From assembly GCF_013409205.1 (NCBI RefSeq), contig NZ_JACCAE010000001.1, forward strand, positions 2,046,001-2,110,000: a DNA stretch of 64,000 nt, read 5' to 3'. The stretch comes from Janibacter cremeus (GTDB taxonomy: Bacteria > Actinomycetota > Actinomycetes > Actinomycetales > Dermatophilaceae). The notes beneath the pieces are model-generated. The model had not been told where the DNA came from, did not search any database, and saw nothing but the letters and a program-made list of their open reading frames with translations. A program made the translations under genes and the position numbers. Below are positions 24,825 through 32,669 of the stretch, one piece after another. Numbering within the stretch: position 1 is the first letter of the stretch; every line of letters starts with the position of its first letter.

Positions 24825-25480
24825 CGCAGAGGTTGCGCGTGCTGCTCGTCGACGACCAGCCGCTGATCCGCTCCGGCTTCGCGATGATGCTCTCGGTCGA
24901 GGAGGACCTCGAAGTCGTCGGTGAGGCGGCCAACGGCCGTGAGGCCATCGAGATGGCGGCCACGCACCGACCCGACGTCATCGTCATGGACGTGCAGATG
25001 CCGGTCATGGACGGCATCGCCGCGACCCGGGAGATCGTCGAGCGCGAGCTGGGTCGGGTGCTCATCCTGACGACCTTCGACCGGGACGACTACCTCTTCG
25101 ACGCACTGCAGGCGGGCGCGAGCGGGTTCCTGCTGAAGAACGCGCAGGCCGAGCAGCTCGTCGACGCGCTGCGTGCCGTCGGCCACGGCCACGCGCTGCT
25201 CGCCCCGGAGGTGACCAAGCGGGTCATCGCCCAGATGTCGGCCGGCCCGGCCGGGCCCGACGAGTCCGGACGCCACGCGGAGCTGCTGGCCCACCTGACC
25301 GGACGCGAGCTGGACGTACTGCGCCTCGTCGGCGCGGGGAAGTCCAACCAGGAGATCGCCGCAGACCTGGTCATCGGCGCCGCCACGGTCAAGACGCACG
25401 TCTCGAGCATCTTCGCCAAGCTGCAGGTGCGCGACCGCGTCGGTGCGGTGATCCTCGCCCACGAAGCCGGCATCGTCTGA
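24821..25480 (+). CDS. LuxR/NarL-family response regulator
   Basis: Response regulator of 219 residues: receiver domain with phosphoacceptor Asp57 (VIVMD), acidic pair at residues 11-12, and Lys in FLLKNAQ; C-terminal LuxR helix-turn-helix with LTGRELDVLRLVGAGKSNQEI and ATVKTHVSSIFAKL. GTG start overlaps the kinase stop by four bases. The probable target is the ABC exporter 130 bases downstream, whose promoter contains an inverted repeat. Confidence 0.92.
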   Translation: MTQRLRVLLVDDQPLIRSGFAMMLSVEEDLEVVGEAANGREAIEMAATHRPDVIVMDVQMPVMDGIAATREIVERELGRVLILTTFDRDDYLFDALQAGASGFLLKNAQAEQLVDALRAVGHGHALLAPEVTKRVIAQMSAGPAGPDESGRHAELLAHLTGRELDVLRLVGAGKSNQEIAADLVIGAATVKTHVSSIFAKLQVRDRVGAVILAHEAGIV

Positions 25481-25571
25481 CCCCACCGCTGATCCAGGTG
25501 TGACGCGAAGGAGCCTCGAGATCTCCACCCCCGGGGGGAGGCCCCCCACGCCTCAAGACCACCCCGGGGAC

Positions 25572-25602
25572 GGATCCGCGCGGCCGGCCGGATCCATAGC
25601 GT
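25572..25602 (+). promoter_or_regulatory. Promoter and candidate operator of the NatAB-like exporter
   Basis: An inverted repeat GGATCCG (25572-25578) and CGGATCC (25589-25595) is followed by the -10 box TAGCGT (25597-25602), seven bases before ATG 25610. The repeat covers the -35/spacer region, where a response regulator or repressor could bind. Upstream (25530-25570) is a C/G-run hairpin that may end the two-component transcript. Confidence 0.5.
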
Positions 25603-25609
25603 TGTCACC

Positions 25610-26527
25610 ATGGCAAACACACCGCACACGATCACCGTGGAGGGGCTGACGCGTCGGTTCGGTGACTTCACCGCCGTCGATCACGTGGACTTCACGGTCG
25701 AGCAGGGGTCGATGACCGGCTTCGTCGGGGGCAACGGCGCCGGGAAGACGACGACCATGCGGATGATCATGGGCGTCCTGTCGATCACCGAGGGTCAGGT
25801 GCTCTGGGGGGAGCGACCGATCACGGTCGCCGACCAGCGCACGATCGGGTACATGCCCGAGGAGCGGGGCCTCTACCCGAAGCAGAAGGTCCTCGACCAG
25901 CTGATCTACCTCGGCCAGCTCAAGGGCCTGACCCGCACCGCCGCCCGCGAGTCCGTCATGACCCTCCTCGAGCGACTCAACCTCGCCGAGCGCGCGAACG
26001 ACCCCGTCGAGGCGCTCTCCCTGGGCAACCAGCAGCGTGTGCAGATCGCGGCCGCGCTGATGATCGAGCCGTCGGCACTGATCCTCGACGAGCCCTTCTC
26101 CGGCCTCGACCCGGAGGCCGTCGACTCGATGGCCGACCTGCTGCGTGAGCACACCGCTCGAGGGGTCCCGGTGCTCTTCTCCAGCCACCAGCTCGACCTC
26201 GTCGACCGGCTCTGCGACCAGCTCGTCATCCTCGCGGGGGGTCGGGTCCGCGGCAGCGGCAGTCCTGCCGAGCTGCGCGGGGGAGCGCCGCGCCGGCACC
26301 GCCTGGTCGCTGTCCGCGACGCCGGTTGGGTGCGCGATATCCCCGGCCTGGCCGCCGTCGACGTGGACGGCCCGACCGCGATCATCGACCTGCCGAGCGA
26401 CTCCCGGGAAGAGCGTCATCGCCTGCTGGGCGAGGTGCTCGCCGAAGGCCTGCGCCGCGGCGGCGTGGAGGAACTCAGCCCGATCATCCCGCCCCTGTCC
26501 GAGGTCTATCGAGAGGTGACGGCATGA
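25610..26527 (+). CDS. ABC exporter ATPase (NatA/CcmA type)
   Basis: ATP-binding subunit of 305 residues. Walker A FVGGNGAGKTTTM near residue 38, signature LSLGNQQRVQIAA near residue 137, Walker B ALILDEPFSGLDPEA near residue 158 and a His switch in FSSHQLDL, followed by a 90-residue C-terminal domain (DUF4162-like) common in NatA-type drug or Na+ exporters. It overlaps its permease by four bases (ATGA). It lies directly after a two-component system. Confidence 0.9.
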   Translation: MANTPHTITVEGLTRRFGDFTAVDHVDFTVEQGSMTGFVGGNGAGKTTTMRMIMGVLSITEGQVLWGERPITVADQRTIGYMPEERGLYPKQKVLDQLIYLGQLKGLTRTAARESVMTLLERLNLAERANDPVEALSLGNQQRVQIAAALMIEPSALILDEPFSGLDPEAVDSMADLLREHTARGVPVLFSSHQLDLVDRLCDQLVILAGGRVRGSGSPAELRGGAPRRHRLVAVRDAGWVRDIPGLAAVDVDGPTAIIDLPSDSREERHRLLGEVLAEGLRRGGVEELSPIIPPLSEVYREVTA

Positions 26528-27690
26528 GTAGGCACGCCTGGGCACTCGTGGCACAGCGCGATGTGTCGGTCCGCATGCGCGACAAGACCTTCATCGGGTC
26601 GACCCTCTTGACCCTCGTGATCATCCTGGGTGTCTTCGGCTTCCAGATCTGGCAGGGCAACAAGGAGTCGACCTACGACGTCGCGGTCACCAGTCAGTCC
26701 GCGCAGATGGGCGAGGTCCTGACCGACCGGGCACCGGCGATAGACGACACGGTGACGATCAAGACCGCCGAGGTCGGTGACGACGCTGCCGCGGAGGCCG
26801 CCGTCATGGACGGGGATGTCGATGCCTGGCTCTCGCCGACCGACGACGGGTGGCAGCTGGTCGGCAAGTCCGAGGTGGACACCAGTCTGCTCTCCGTGGC
26901 CGAGACGGCGATCCGCGAGCACGTCCTGACCGCCAACGCCGCGCAAGCCGGTACTGACCTCGCGACCCTCCAGGCAGGCAGCGCCGTTGGCACCGACATC
27001 CTCGACGGTGACGCCGAGCAGCGGCAGATCGGGCAGGCCGTCGGCTTCGGCATGGCCTTCCTCTTCTACATGGCCGCCATCATCTTCGGGATGTACCTCG
27101 CGATGAGCGTGACCGAGGAGAAGCAGTCGCGGATCGTGGAGATCATCGCGACGTCGATCCCCCTTCGCCACCTCCTCTTCGGCAAGCTCGCCGCTGCCGT
27201 CGTGCTCGCCGTGAGCCAGCTCGTGCTGTACGGCATCGTCGCCGTCATCGGGGTGACCTTCACCGAGTGGGGGGACATGCTGCCGGGCTTCACCTCGAGC
27301 CTGGCGTGGTTCGTGGTCTTCTTCCTCGCCGGCTTCACGATGATCGCGGCGCTGTACGCGGTGGCCGGGTCGCTCGCCTCGCGGCAGGAGGACATCCAGT
27401 CCACCTCGCTGCCGGTGACGATGCTGATCATGGTGATGTTCTTCGGTGCGATCTTCGCCAAGGGCATGGTCGTCGAGGTGCTCGCCTGGATCCCGCCGTT
27501 CTCGGCGATCCTCCAACCGATGCGCCTGGTCTCCGGTGAGTCGTCCTGGTGGGAGGCGCTGATCAGCCTCGGCCTGCTCGCTGCCGCCACCTTCGCGGTC
27601 ATCCTGCTCGCCGAGCGGATCTACCGCCGGGCGCTGATGCAGACCTCCGGCAAGCTCTCCGTCACACAGGCGTGGAAGGCCGAGATCTGA
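26524..27690 (+). CDS. ABC-2 type exporter permease (NatB-like)
   Basis: Permease of 388 residues: an N-terminal helix (about residues 19-38), a large extracytoplasmic domain (about 40-170), then five or six helices, the ABC2_membrane_3 layout of NatB-like Na+ or drug exporters. The conserved EEKQSRIVEIIATS follows the second helix near residue 200. ATG 26524 overlaps the ATPase stop. Transport substrate unknown. Ends before a hairpin shared with convergent copA. Confidence 0.88.
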   Translation: MSRHAWALVAQRDVSVRMRDKTFIGSTLLTLVIILGVFGFQIWQGNKESTYDVAVTSQSAQMGEVLTDRAPAIDDTVTIKTAEVGDDAAAEAAVMDGDVDAWLSPTDDGWQLVGKSEVDTSLLSVAETAIREHVLTANAAQAGTDLATLQAGSAVGTDILDGDAEQRQIGQAVGFGMAFLFYMAAIIFGMYLAMSVTEEKQSRIVEIIATSIPLRHLLFGKLAAAVVLAVSQLVLYGIVAVIGVTFTEWGDMLPGFTSSLAWFVVFFLAGFTMIAALYAVAGSLASRQEDIQSTSLPVTMLIMVMFFGAIFAKGMVVEVLAWIPPFSAILQPMRLVSGESSWWEALISLGLLAAATFAVILLAERIYRRALMQTSGKLSVTQAWKAEI

Positions 27691-27777
27691 GGGATCAAAC
27701 GCCGCTGACGGGGTAGAGCGTCCACGTACGCGGTCGGGAGAACGACTGGGTGGGCGAAGGGAGAGGAAGACGTGATT

Positions 27778-27808
27778 GGCCGGGCACCCGCAGGGGGTGT
27801 GCCCGGCC
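27778..27808. terminator. Bidirectional terminator between the NatB-like gene and copA
   Basis: A perfect 10-base stem (27778-27787 with 27799-27808) and an 11-base loop lie in the 149-base gap between two convergent genes, 32 bases from the copA stop. No clear T tract on either side. Confidence 0.7.
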
Positions 27809-27839
27809 GATCCGCAGCGCGGCGAAGGAGGTGTCCCCC

Positions 27840-30044
27840 TCAGTCGTCCGGCAGCACCTTGCGCAGGCGCAGCGAGTTGAGCACGACGAGGATCGAGGAC
27901 AACGCCATCGCGGCGCCCGCGATCATCGGGTTGAGCAGGCCGGCCACCGCGAGCGGGATCGCGGCGATGTTGTAGCCGAAGGCCCAGCCGAGGTTCTGCT
28001 TGATGACCTTCAGCGTCTCGCGGGAGAGCTCGATCGCGCGCGGGACCGACTCGAGGTCGGCGTGGACGAGCACGATGTCGGCGGACTCCATGGCGACGTC
28101 GGTGCCGGTGCCCATCGCCATACCGAGGTCGGCCTTGACGATCGCTGCCGCGTCGTTGACGCCGTCGCCGACCATCGCGACCACCCGGCCCTGCTCCTGC
28201 AGCTGCTGGATGACGTCGTGCTTGTCCTGGGGGCGCACCTCCGCCATGACGTGCTCGGCGTCGATGCCGACCGTCGCGGCGATCGCGGTGGCGTTGTGCT
28301 CGGCGTCGCCGCTGAGCAGCCACACCTGCAGGCCCTCGGCCCGCAGGGCCCGGATCGCGTCACCGGAGGTGTCCCGGACCTCGTCGGCGACGGTGAGCGC
28401 GCCACGGGCCTTGGCGTCCCAGCCGACGAAGACGGTCGTGCCGCGGCGCTCGAGGGTCGCCAGCTCCGGCGGCACCTCGTCGAAGAGGTCGGACTTGCCG
28501 ACGGTGACCCGAGTGCCCTTGATCGTGGCGACCGCGCCGGAGCCGGGCAGGTTCTCGAAGTCGGTGATCCGCGGGATCTTGATGCCTTGGCTCTGTGCCC
28601 GCCGCACGATGGCTCGCGCGATCGGGTGCTCGCTGCCGGACTCGACGGCGGCAGCGGCAGTGAGGGCCGCGGCCGGGTGCAGGCCGGGGGCGGCGGCGAG
28701 GTCGGTCACCTGGGCGACGCCCGTGGTGATCGTCCCCGTCTTGTCGAGCACGAGGGTGTCGATGCGGCGGGTGTCCTCCAGGACCTGCGGGCCCTTGATG
28801 AGGATGCCCTTCTGCGCGCCGCGGCTGGTACCGACGAGCAGCGCCATCGGCGTGGCCAGTCCCAGTGCGCACGGGCAGGCGATGATCAGCACGGTCACGG
28901 CGACGCCGATCGCGGTCGTCGCGGACCCGGAGCCGATCCACCAGCCGATGAAGGTCAGCAGCGCGATCCCCAGGACCGCGGGCACGAAGAAGGCCGAGAC
29001 CCGGTCGGCGAGGCGCTGGACGTCGGCCTTGCCGGTCTGCGCCTGCTCGACGAGCCGCACGATCGCGGCGAAGGTCGTGTCCGAGCCGACCGCGGTCGCC
29101 TCGACGATCAGTCGCCCGGAGGTGTTGACCGTGCCGGCGTCGACCTCGTCGCCGGAGCGCACGTCGACGGGCACGGACTCACCGGTGACGAGCGAGGTGT
29201 CGATGGAGCTCGCGCCGTCGATGATGCGGCCGTCCGTGGCGACCTTCTCGCCCGGCCGGACGATGAAGTGGTCACCGACCTGCAGCTCGTCGAGCGGGAG
29301 GATGACCTCTGTGGTCGCCCGGGTACGCGAGTCGATCCGCTGGACCGCGACCCCCTTCGCACCCAGATCCATCAGCTCGGTGAGCGTGGAGCGCCCCTCG
29401 TCCTTGCTGCGGGCCTCCAGCCAGCGGCCGATGAGGAGGAAGGCGGTGATGACCGCGGAGGTCTCGAAGTAGTAGTGCCCGTCCTGGCCGGCGCCCGTCA
29501 GCAGCGTGACGAGCGACCACAGGTAGGCCGCGCTGACACCGAGCGAGACGAGGGTGTCCATCGTCGACGCCAGGTGTCGCGCATTGGTGAAGGCCGCGCG
29601 GTGGAAGGGCCACGCCGCCCACAGCACGACGGGGGTGGTCACGACCAGCTGCAGCCACGGGTTCCCGGGGAAGCTCCACGGCCCCATCGCGAGCAGCACG
29701 ACGACGGCAGCGAGCGCACCGGCGACGACGGCGCGTCGGGCGAGGTCGGCTCGCGCGACCGGGGTGTGCGTCGGGGGGGCGAGGCGGTCCTCGGGCTCGA
29801 TGACGGTGGCGCCGTAGCCGGACTTCTCCACGCTCGCGATCAGCTCGTCGATGCTCACCGACTCCGGGTGGTTGACCCGGGCCTTCTCCATCGGGAGGTT
29901 GACGACGGCCTCGACGCCGTCGATCTTGCCGAGGTTGCGCTCGATGCGGGCCGAGCAGGAGGCGCAGGTCATCCCGGTGATGGCCAGGTCGACGGTGTGC
30001 TCGTCGGTGGTCTCAGCGGGAGTGGGGGTGGTCGTGGTGCTCAT
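27840..30044 (-). CDS. copA: Copper-exporting P1B-type ATPase CopA
   Basis: Cu(I) efflux pump of 734 residues. One N-terminal metal-binding domain has MTCASC (about residues 24-29), then eight helices with the CPC transport motif in IACPCALGLATPM, the phosphorylated Asp in LDKTGTIT, HP in SEHPIARA and the hinge GDGVND. CPC plus downstream sensor residues is the P1B-1 copper class. It lies 102 bases downstream of csoR, with a hairpin between them, and ends at a shared terminator. Regulation by CsoR through the operator upstream of csoR is expected. Confidence 0.95.
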   Translation of the reverse strand: MSTTTTPTPAETTDEHTVDLAITGMTCASCSARIERNLGKIDGVEAVVNLPMEKARVNHPESVSIDELIASVEKSGYGATVIEPEDRLAPPTHTPVARADLARRAVVAGALAAVVVLLAMGPWSFPGNPWLQLVVTTPVVLWAAWPFHRAAFTNARHLASTMDTLVSLGVSAAYLWSLVTLLTGAGQDGHYYFETSAVITAFLLIGRWLEARSKDEGRSTLTELMDLGAKGVAVQRIDSRTRATTEVILPLDELQVGDHFIVRPGEKVATDGRIIDGASSIDTSLVTGESVPVDVRSGDEVDAGTVNTSGRLIVEATAVGSDTTFAAIVRLVEQAQTGKADVQRLADRVSAFFVPAVLGIALLTFIGWWIGSGSATTAIGVAVTVLIIACPCALGLATPMALLVGTSRGAQKGILIKGPQVLEDTRRIDTLVLDKTGTITTGVAQVTDLAAAPGLHPAAALTAAAAVESGSEHPIARAIVRRAQSQGIKIPRITDFENLPGSGAVATIKGTRVTVGKSDLFDEVPPELATLERRGTTVFVGWDAKARGALTVADEVRDTSGDAIRALRAEGLQVWLLSGDAEHNATAIAATVGIDAEHVMAEVRPQDKHDVIQQLQEQGRVVAMVGDGVNDAAAIVKADLGMAMGTGTDVAMESADIVLVHADLESVPRAIELSRETLKVIKQNLGWAFGYNIAAIPLAVAGLLNPMIAGAAMALSSILVVLNSLRLRKVLPDD

Positions 30045-30076
30045 GCCTCATCTTCTCGGGTGCGTGTCGGATGGGT

Positions 30077-30104
30077 GGGAGGCGAAGGGGGTGCGTCGCC
30101 TCCC
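30077..30104 (-). promoter_or_regulatory. Intra-operon hairpin between csoR and copA
   Basis: A perfect 9-base stem (30077-30085 with 30096-30104) with a 10-base loop that contains part of a CGAAGGGGG motif. It lies in the csoR-copA spacer and may partly terminate or process the transcript so that regulator and pump are made in different amounts. Confidence 0.45.
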
Positions 30105-30146
30105 TCTGTCGCTACTGCGTGGGCTCGTGCGGGACCCGGGTCGGTT

Positions 30147-30428
30147 TCACGAGCGCACCAGTCGGGCGATGGCCGCACTGGCCTCGCTGACCTTCTCGGC
30201 CGCGGCCTCGTCGCTCTCGCGGGCAGCGTCGACGACGCAGTGGCCGACGTGGTCCTCGACGAGACCGAGGCTGACGGCCTGCAGCGCCTTGGTCGCCGCG
30301 GCGACCTGGGTGAGGATGTCGATGCAGTACGTGTCGTCCTCGACCATGCGGGCGATCCCGCGGATCTGGCCCTCGACGCGGCCCAGCCGCTTGAGGTACT
30401 GCTCCTTGCTGCCGCTGTAACCAGCCAT
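30147..30428 (-). CDS. csoR: Copper-sensing transcriptional repressor CsoR
   Basis: All-helical Cu(I) sensor of 93 residues. The ligand triad Cys35 (TYCIDILTQ), His60 and Cys64 (EDHVGHC) is complete, which separates it from formaldehyde-type FrmR relatives. The N-terminal YLKRLGRVEGQIRGIARMV is the DNA-binding helix pair. The frame runs open far upstream, but ATG 30428 with AGGAGG six bases before it and the family's length fix the start. It is first gene of csoR-copA, with its operator directly upstream. Confidence 0.95.
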   Translation of the reverse strand: MAGYSGSKEQYLKRLGRVEGQIRGIARMVEDDTYCIDILTQVAAATKALQAVSLGLVEDHVGHCVVDAARESDEAAAEKVSEASAAIARLVRS

Positions 30429-30461
30429 GGGTCCTCCTGGAAGTCGAATTTGCCTCCCAGC

Positions 30462-30478
30462 ATACCCCTCTAGGGTAT
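30462..30478 (-). promoter_or_regulatory. CsoR operator
   Basis: ATACCC-N5-GGGTAT, a perfect 6+6 inverted repeat matching the TACCC..GGGTA form of known CsoR operators. On the minus strand the candidate -10 box TATGCT overlaps its edge. It starts 34 bases upstream of csoR and abuts the stop codon of the methyltransferase gene at 30479. Confidence 0.85.
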
Positions 30479-31318
30479 TCAGTCGGTCACTCGGGTGGCG
30501 CTGACGAGATTGGCCGACAGACGTCCGGTGAAGGGCTCCTCGCCCCATCTCTCCTCGAGGAGCCGGGTCACCTCTGACGTGATCTGCACGGCGTCGAGGT
30601 GGCGTTCGGCGAGGGCATTGGCCAAGGGTGTCCCCTGGCAGTGCGCGATGGCGATGTCGCGCGCGGACGTCGGTCGGCTGCGGTGCTCGATCGAGCGGAT
30701 GTCGACGTCGATGAAGCCGGCATCGTCCAGCTCTGCCCGGATGACCGCCGCGTCGGTGTAGCCAAAGGGGACCCGCCGCAAGAACGGGGGAGGATCGTCG
30801 AGGGAGAGGGTGGTGAGGGCATCCTCCACGGCCAGCGTTGCCTCGTTGACCTCGATCCGTCCCCAGGTGGCGAGCACGAGACGTCCCCCGGGCCGCATGA
30901 CCCGGCGCGCCTCGGCGTATGCGCCCCGACGATCGGGGAAGAACATGGCCCCGAACTGGCACATGACCGCATCGAACCCGGCGTCGTCGAAGGGAAGTTC
31001 CTGCGCGTCGGCAGGCGTCCATCGCACGTGGTCGGACGCGGGGAGCACGTCGGCCGCCCGAGCGAGCATCGCCGGACTGAGGTCGGTAGCGGTGATCATG
31101 GCAGAGGGGAGGAGCCGATGCAGCGCGCGGGTCACGGCGCCCGTCCCGGCCGCGGTCTCGAGCACGTCGTGGGGTGTGGATGCGGCGACCTCGGCGGCGA
31201 CGTCCTCGGCGTAGTCGAGGAACATCATCGGCACCAGGACGGTGTCGTAGAGCTCGGGGATCGATCCAGCGAACCTGCTGTCGGAGGGCACCCTCTGAGT
31301 ATGTTCCTGCCCTGCCAC
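30479..31318 (-). CDS. Class I SAM-dependent methyltransferase
   Basis: Methyltransferase of 279 residues: SAM motif I VLETAAGTGAVTRAL near residue 51, acidic motif II ITATDLSPAML, then TPADAQELPFDDAGFDAVMC and the post-motif RVMRPGGRLVLATWG. The pattern is of the UbiE/small-molecule methyltransferase group; substrate unknown. GTG 31318 is the first start in a short gap; CACTGT lies five bases before it. Its stop touches the CsoR operator, so read-through transcription could interfere with copper control. Confidence 0.75.
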   Translation of the reverse strand: MAGQEHTQRVPSDSRFAGSIPELYDTVLVPMMFLDYAEDVAAEVAASTPHDVLETAAGTGAVTRALHRLLPSAMITATDLSPAMLARAADVLPASDHVRWTPADAQELPFDDAGFDAVMCQFGAMFFPDRRGAYAEARRVMRPGGRLVLATWGRIEVNEATLAVEDALTTLSLDDPPPFLRRVPFGYTDAAVIRAELDDAGFIDVDIRSIEHRSRPTSARDIAIAHCQGTPLANALAERHLDAVQITSEVTRLLEERWGEEPFTGRLSANLVSATRVTD

Positions 31319-31381
31319 GATGAACAGTGCTGCAGCAAGCCATTGGCTCAGCGGTGTCGGGCCATCGCCGACGAAGGGCCG

Positions 31382-32632
31382 TCAGCCGATGATGCGGAAG
31401 ACCGGGCTGTCCGAGGCGATCGACTCGATCGTCAGCGGGGAGGTGTCCATCCGCGCCAGCAGCGGCAGCAGGTCGTCCGGGTCGCCGAGCTCGAGGCCGA
31501 CGATGGCGGTGCCGGTGTCGCGGTTGTTGCGCTTGATGTAGTCGAAGAAGGTGATGTCGTCCTCCGGTCCGAGGACGTCGTCGAGGAACCGGCGCAGCGC
31601 CCCCGGCTCCTGCGGGAAGTCGACGAGGAAGTAGTGCTTGCGACCCTCGTGGACCAGGGCGCGCTCGACGATCTCGGCGTAGCGGGAGACGTCGTTGTTG
31701 CCCCCGGACACGACGGCGACGACCGTGGACCCCGGCGCGAGGTCGAGGTCGGCCAGGACGGTCGTGGCCATGGCTCCCGCGGGCTCGGCGATGATCCCGT
31801 CGGTCTGGTACATGTCGAGCATCTCGACGCAGATCGCGCCCTCGGAGACGGTCGTCAGCTCCGACCCGGTCGCGGCGACCGCCGCGTGGGTGAGGTCCCC
31901 GACGCGGCGGACCGCGGCCCCGTCGACGAAGGGGGAGACCTCCTCGAGCGTGACCGGCGCCCCGGCGGCCAGGGCCGCGGCCATCGAGGCAGCACCCTCG
32001 GGCTCCACCCCGACGAGGCGTACGTCGGACGCGTGCTGGGCCATCCACGTCGACATGCCGCCGAGCAGGCCACCGCCGCCGACGGGCACGGTGACGACAT
32101 CGGGCTCGCGACCGAGCTGCTGGAGGATCTCCACGGCGACGGCGCCCTGGCCGGCCATGGTCTCCAGCGCGTTGAAGGCGGGCACGACCACGGCGCCGGT
32201 GCGCTTCGCGTCAGTGGCGGCCGCTGTTGCGGCGTCGTCGTAGACCTCACCGGTGACGATGACCTCGACCATGTCGCCGCCGAGGGCGGCGACGCGGTCA
32301 CGCTTCTGGCGAGGGGTGTTGCGCGGCAGGTAGATCCGCGAGCGGACCCCGAGCCGCTGCCCGGCGAAGGCCACCCCTTGCGCGTGGTTGCCCGCGCTGG
32401 CGGCCACGACCCCCTTCGCCCGCTGCTCCTCGCTCAGGCCGGCGATCAGGGTGAAGGCCCCACGCACCTTGTAGGAGCGGACCGGCTGCAGGTCCTCGCG
32501 CTTGAGCCAGACGTCCGCGCCGGTTGCGGCGGACAGGCGCTCACAGCGCTGCAGCGGCGTCGGGGGGAGGAGCTCGGCCAGCAGAGCAGCTGCCTCGTCG
32601 ACGGCGGTCGCGGTCACGGGAGCGGCAGTCAC
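31382..32632 (-). CDS. ilvA: Threonine ammonia-lyase (threonine dehydratase)
   Basis: PLP enzyme of 416 residues that deaminates threonine to 2-oxobutanoate, first step to isoleucine. PLP-Lys in VRSYKVRGAF near residue 55, cofactor-phosphate loop VPVGGGGLLGGM near residue 180 and SGGNNDV near residue 310. One C-terminal ACT-like regulatory domain (YFLVDFPQEPGALRRFLDDV) makes it the shorter biosynthetic form. GTG 32632 is chosen because TACCGT lies six bases upstream and upstream in-frame codons run into the pgm 3' region. Confidence 0.9.
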   Translation of the reverse strand: MTAAPVTATAVDEAAALLAELLPPTPLQRCERLSAATGADVWLKREDLQPVRSYKVRGAFTLIAGLSEEQRAKGVVAASAGNHAQGVAFAGQRLGVRSRIYLPRNTPRQKRDRVAALGGDMVEVIVTGEVYDDAATAAATDAKRTGAVVVPAFNALETMAGQGAVAVEILQQLGREPDVVTVPVGGGGLLGGMSTWMAQHASDVRLVGVEPEGAASMAAALAAGAPVTLEEVSPFVDGAAVRRVGDLTHAAVAATGSELTTVSEGAICVEMLDMYQTDGIIAEPAGAMATTVLADLDLAPGSTVVAVVSGGNNDVSRYAEIVERALVHEGRKHYFLVDFPQEPGALRRFLDDVLGPEDDITFFDYIKRNNRDTGTAIVGLELGDPDDLLPLLARMDTSPLTIESIASDSPVFRIIG

Positions 32633-32638
32633 GCCCCC

Positions 32639-32644
32639 ACGGTA
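32639..32644 (-). promoter_or_regulatory. -10 box, leaderless promoter of ilvA
   Basis: TACCGT on the minus strand six bases before GTG 32632, just after the end of pgm. Confidence 0.55.
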
Positions 32645-32669
32645 GCCCTCGCGGACGCCGGGCTGGCCC

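Noticed and set aside
27750..30473. A 907-codon open frame on the plus strand opposite copA and csoR
   Set aside because: It mirrors copA codon structure (high third-base GC leaves the opposite strand open) and has no family-like sequence; copA and csoR on the minus strand are certain.
30147..32048. A 633-codon minus-strand frame seeming to fuse csoR to upstream sequence
   Set aside because: Only its last 93 codons are CsoR; the rest is an alternate frame of the methyltransferase and ilvA. ATG 30428 has its own AGGAGG and operator.
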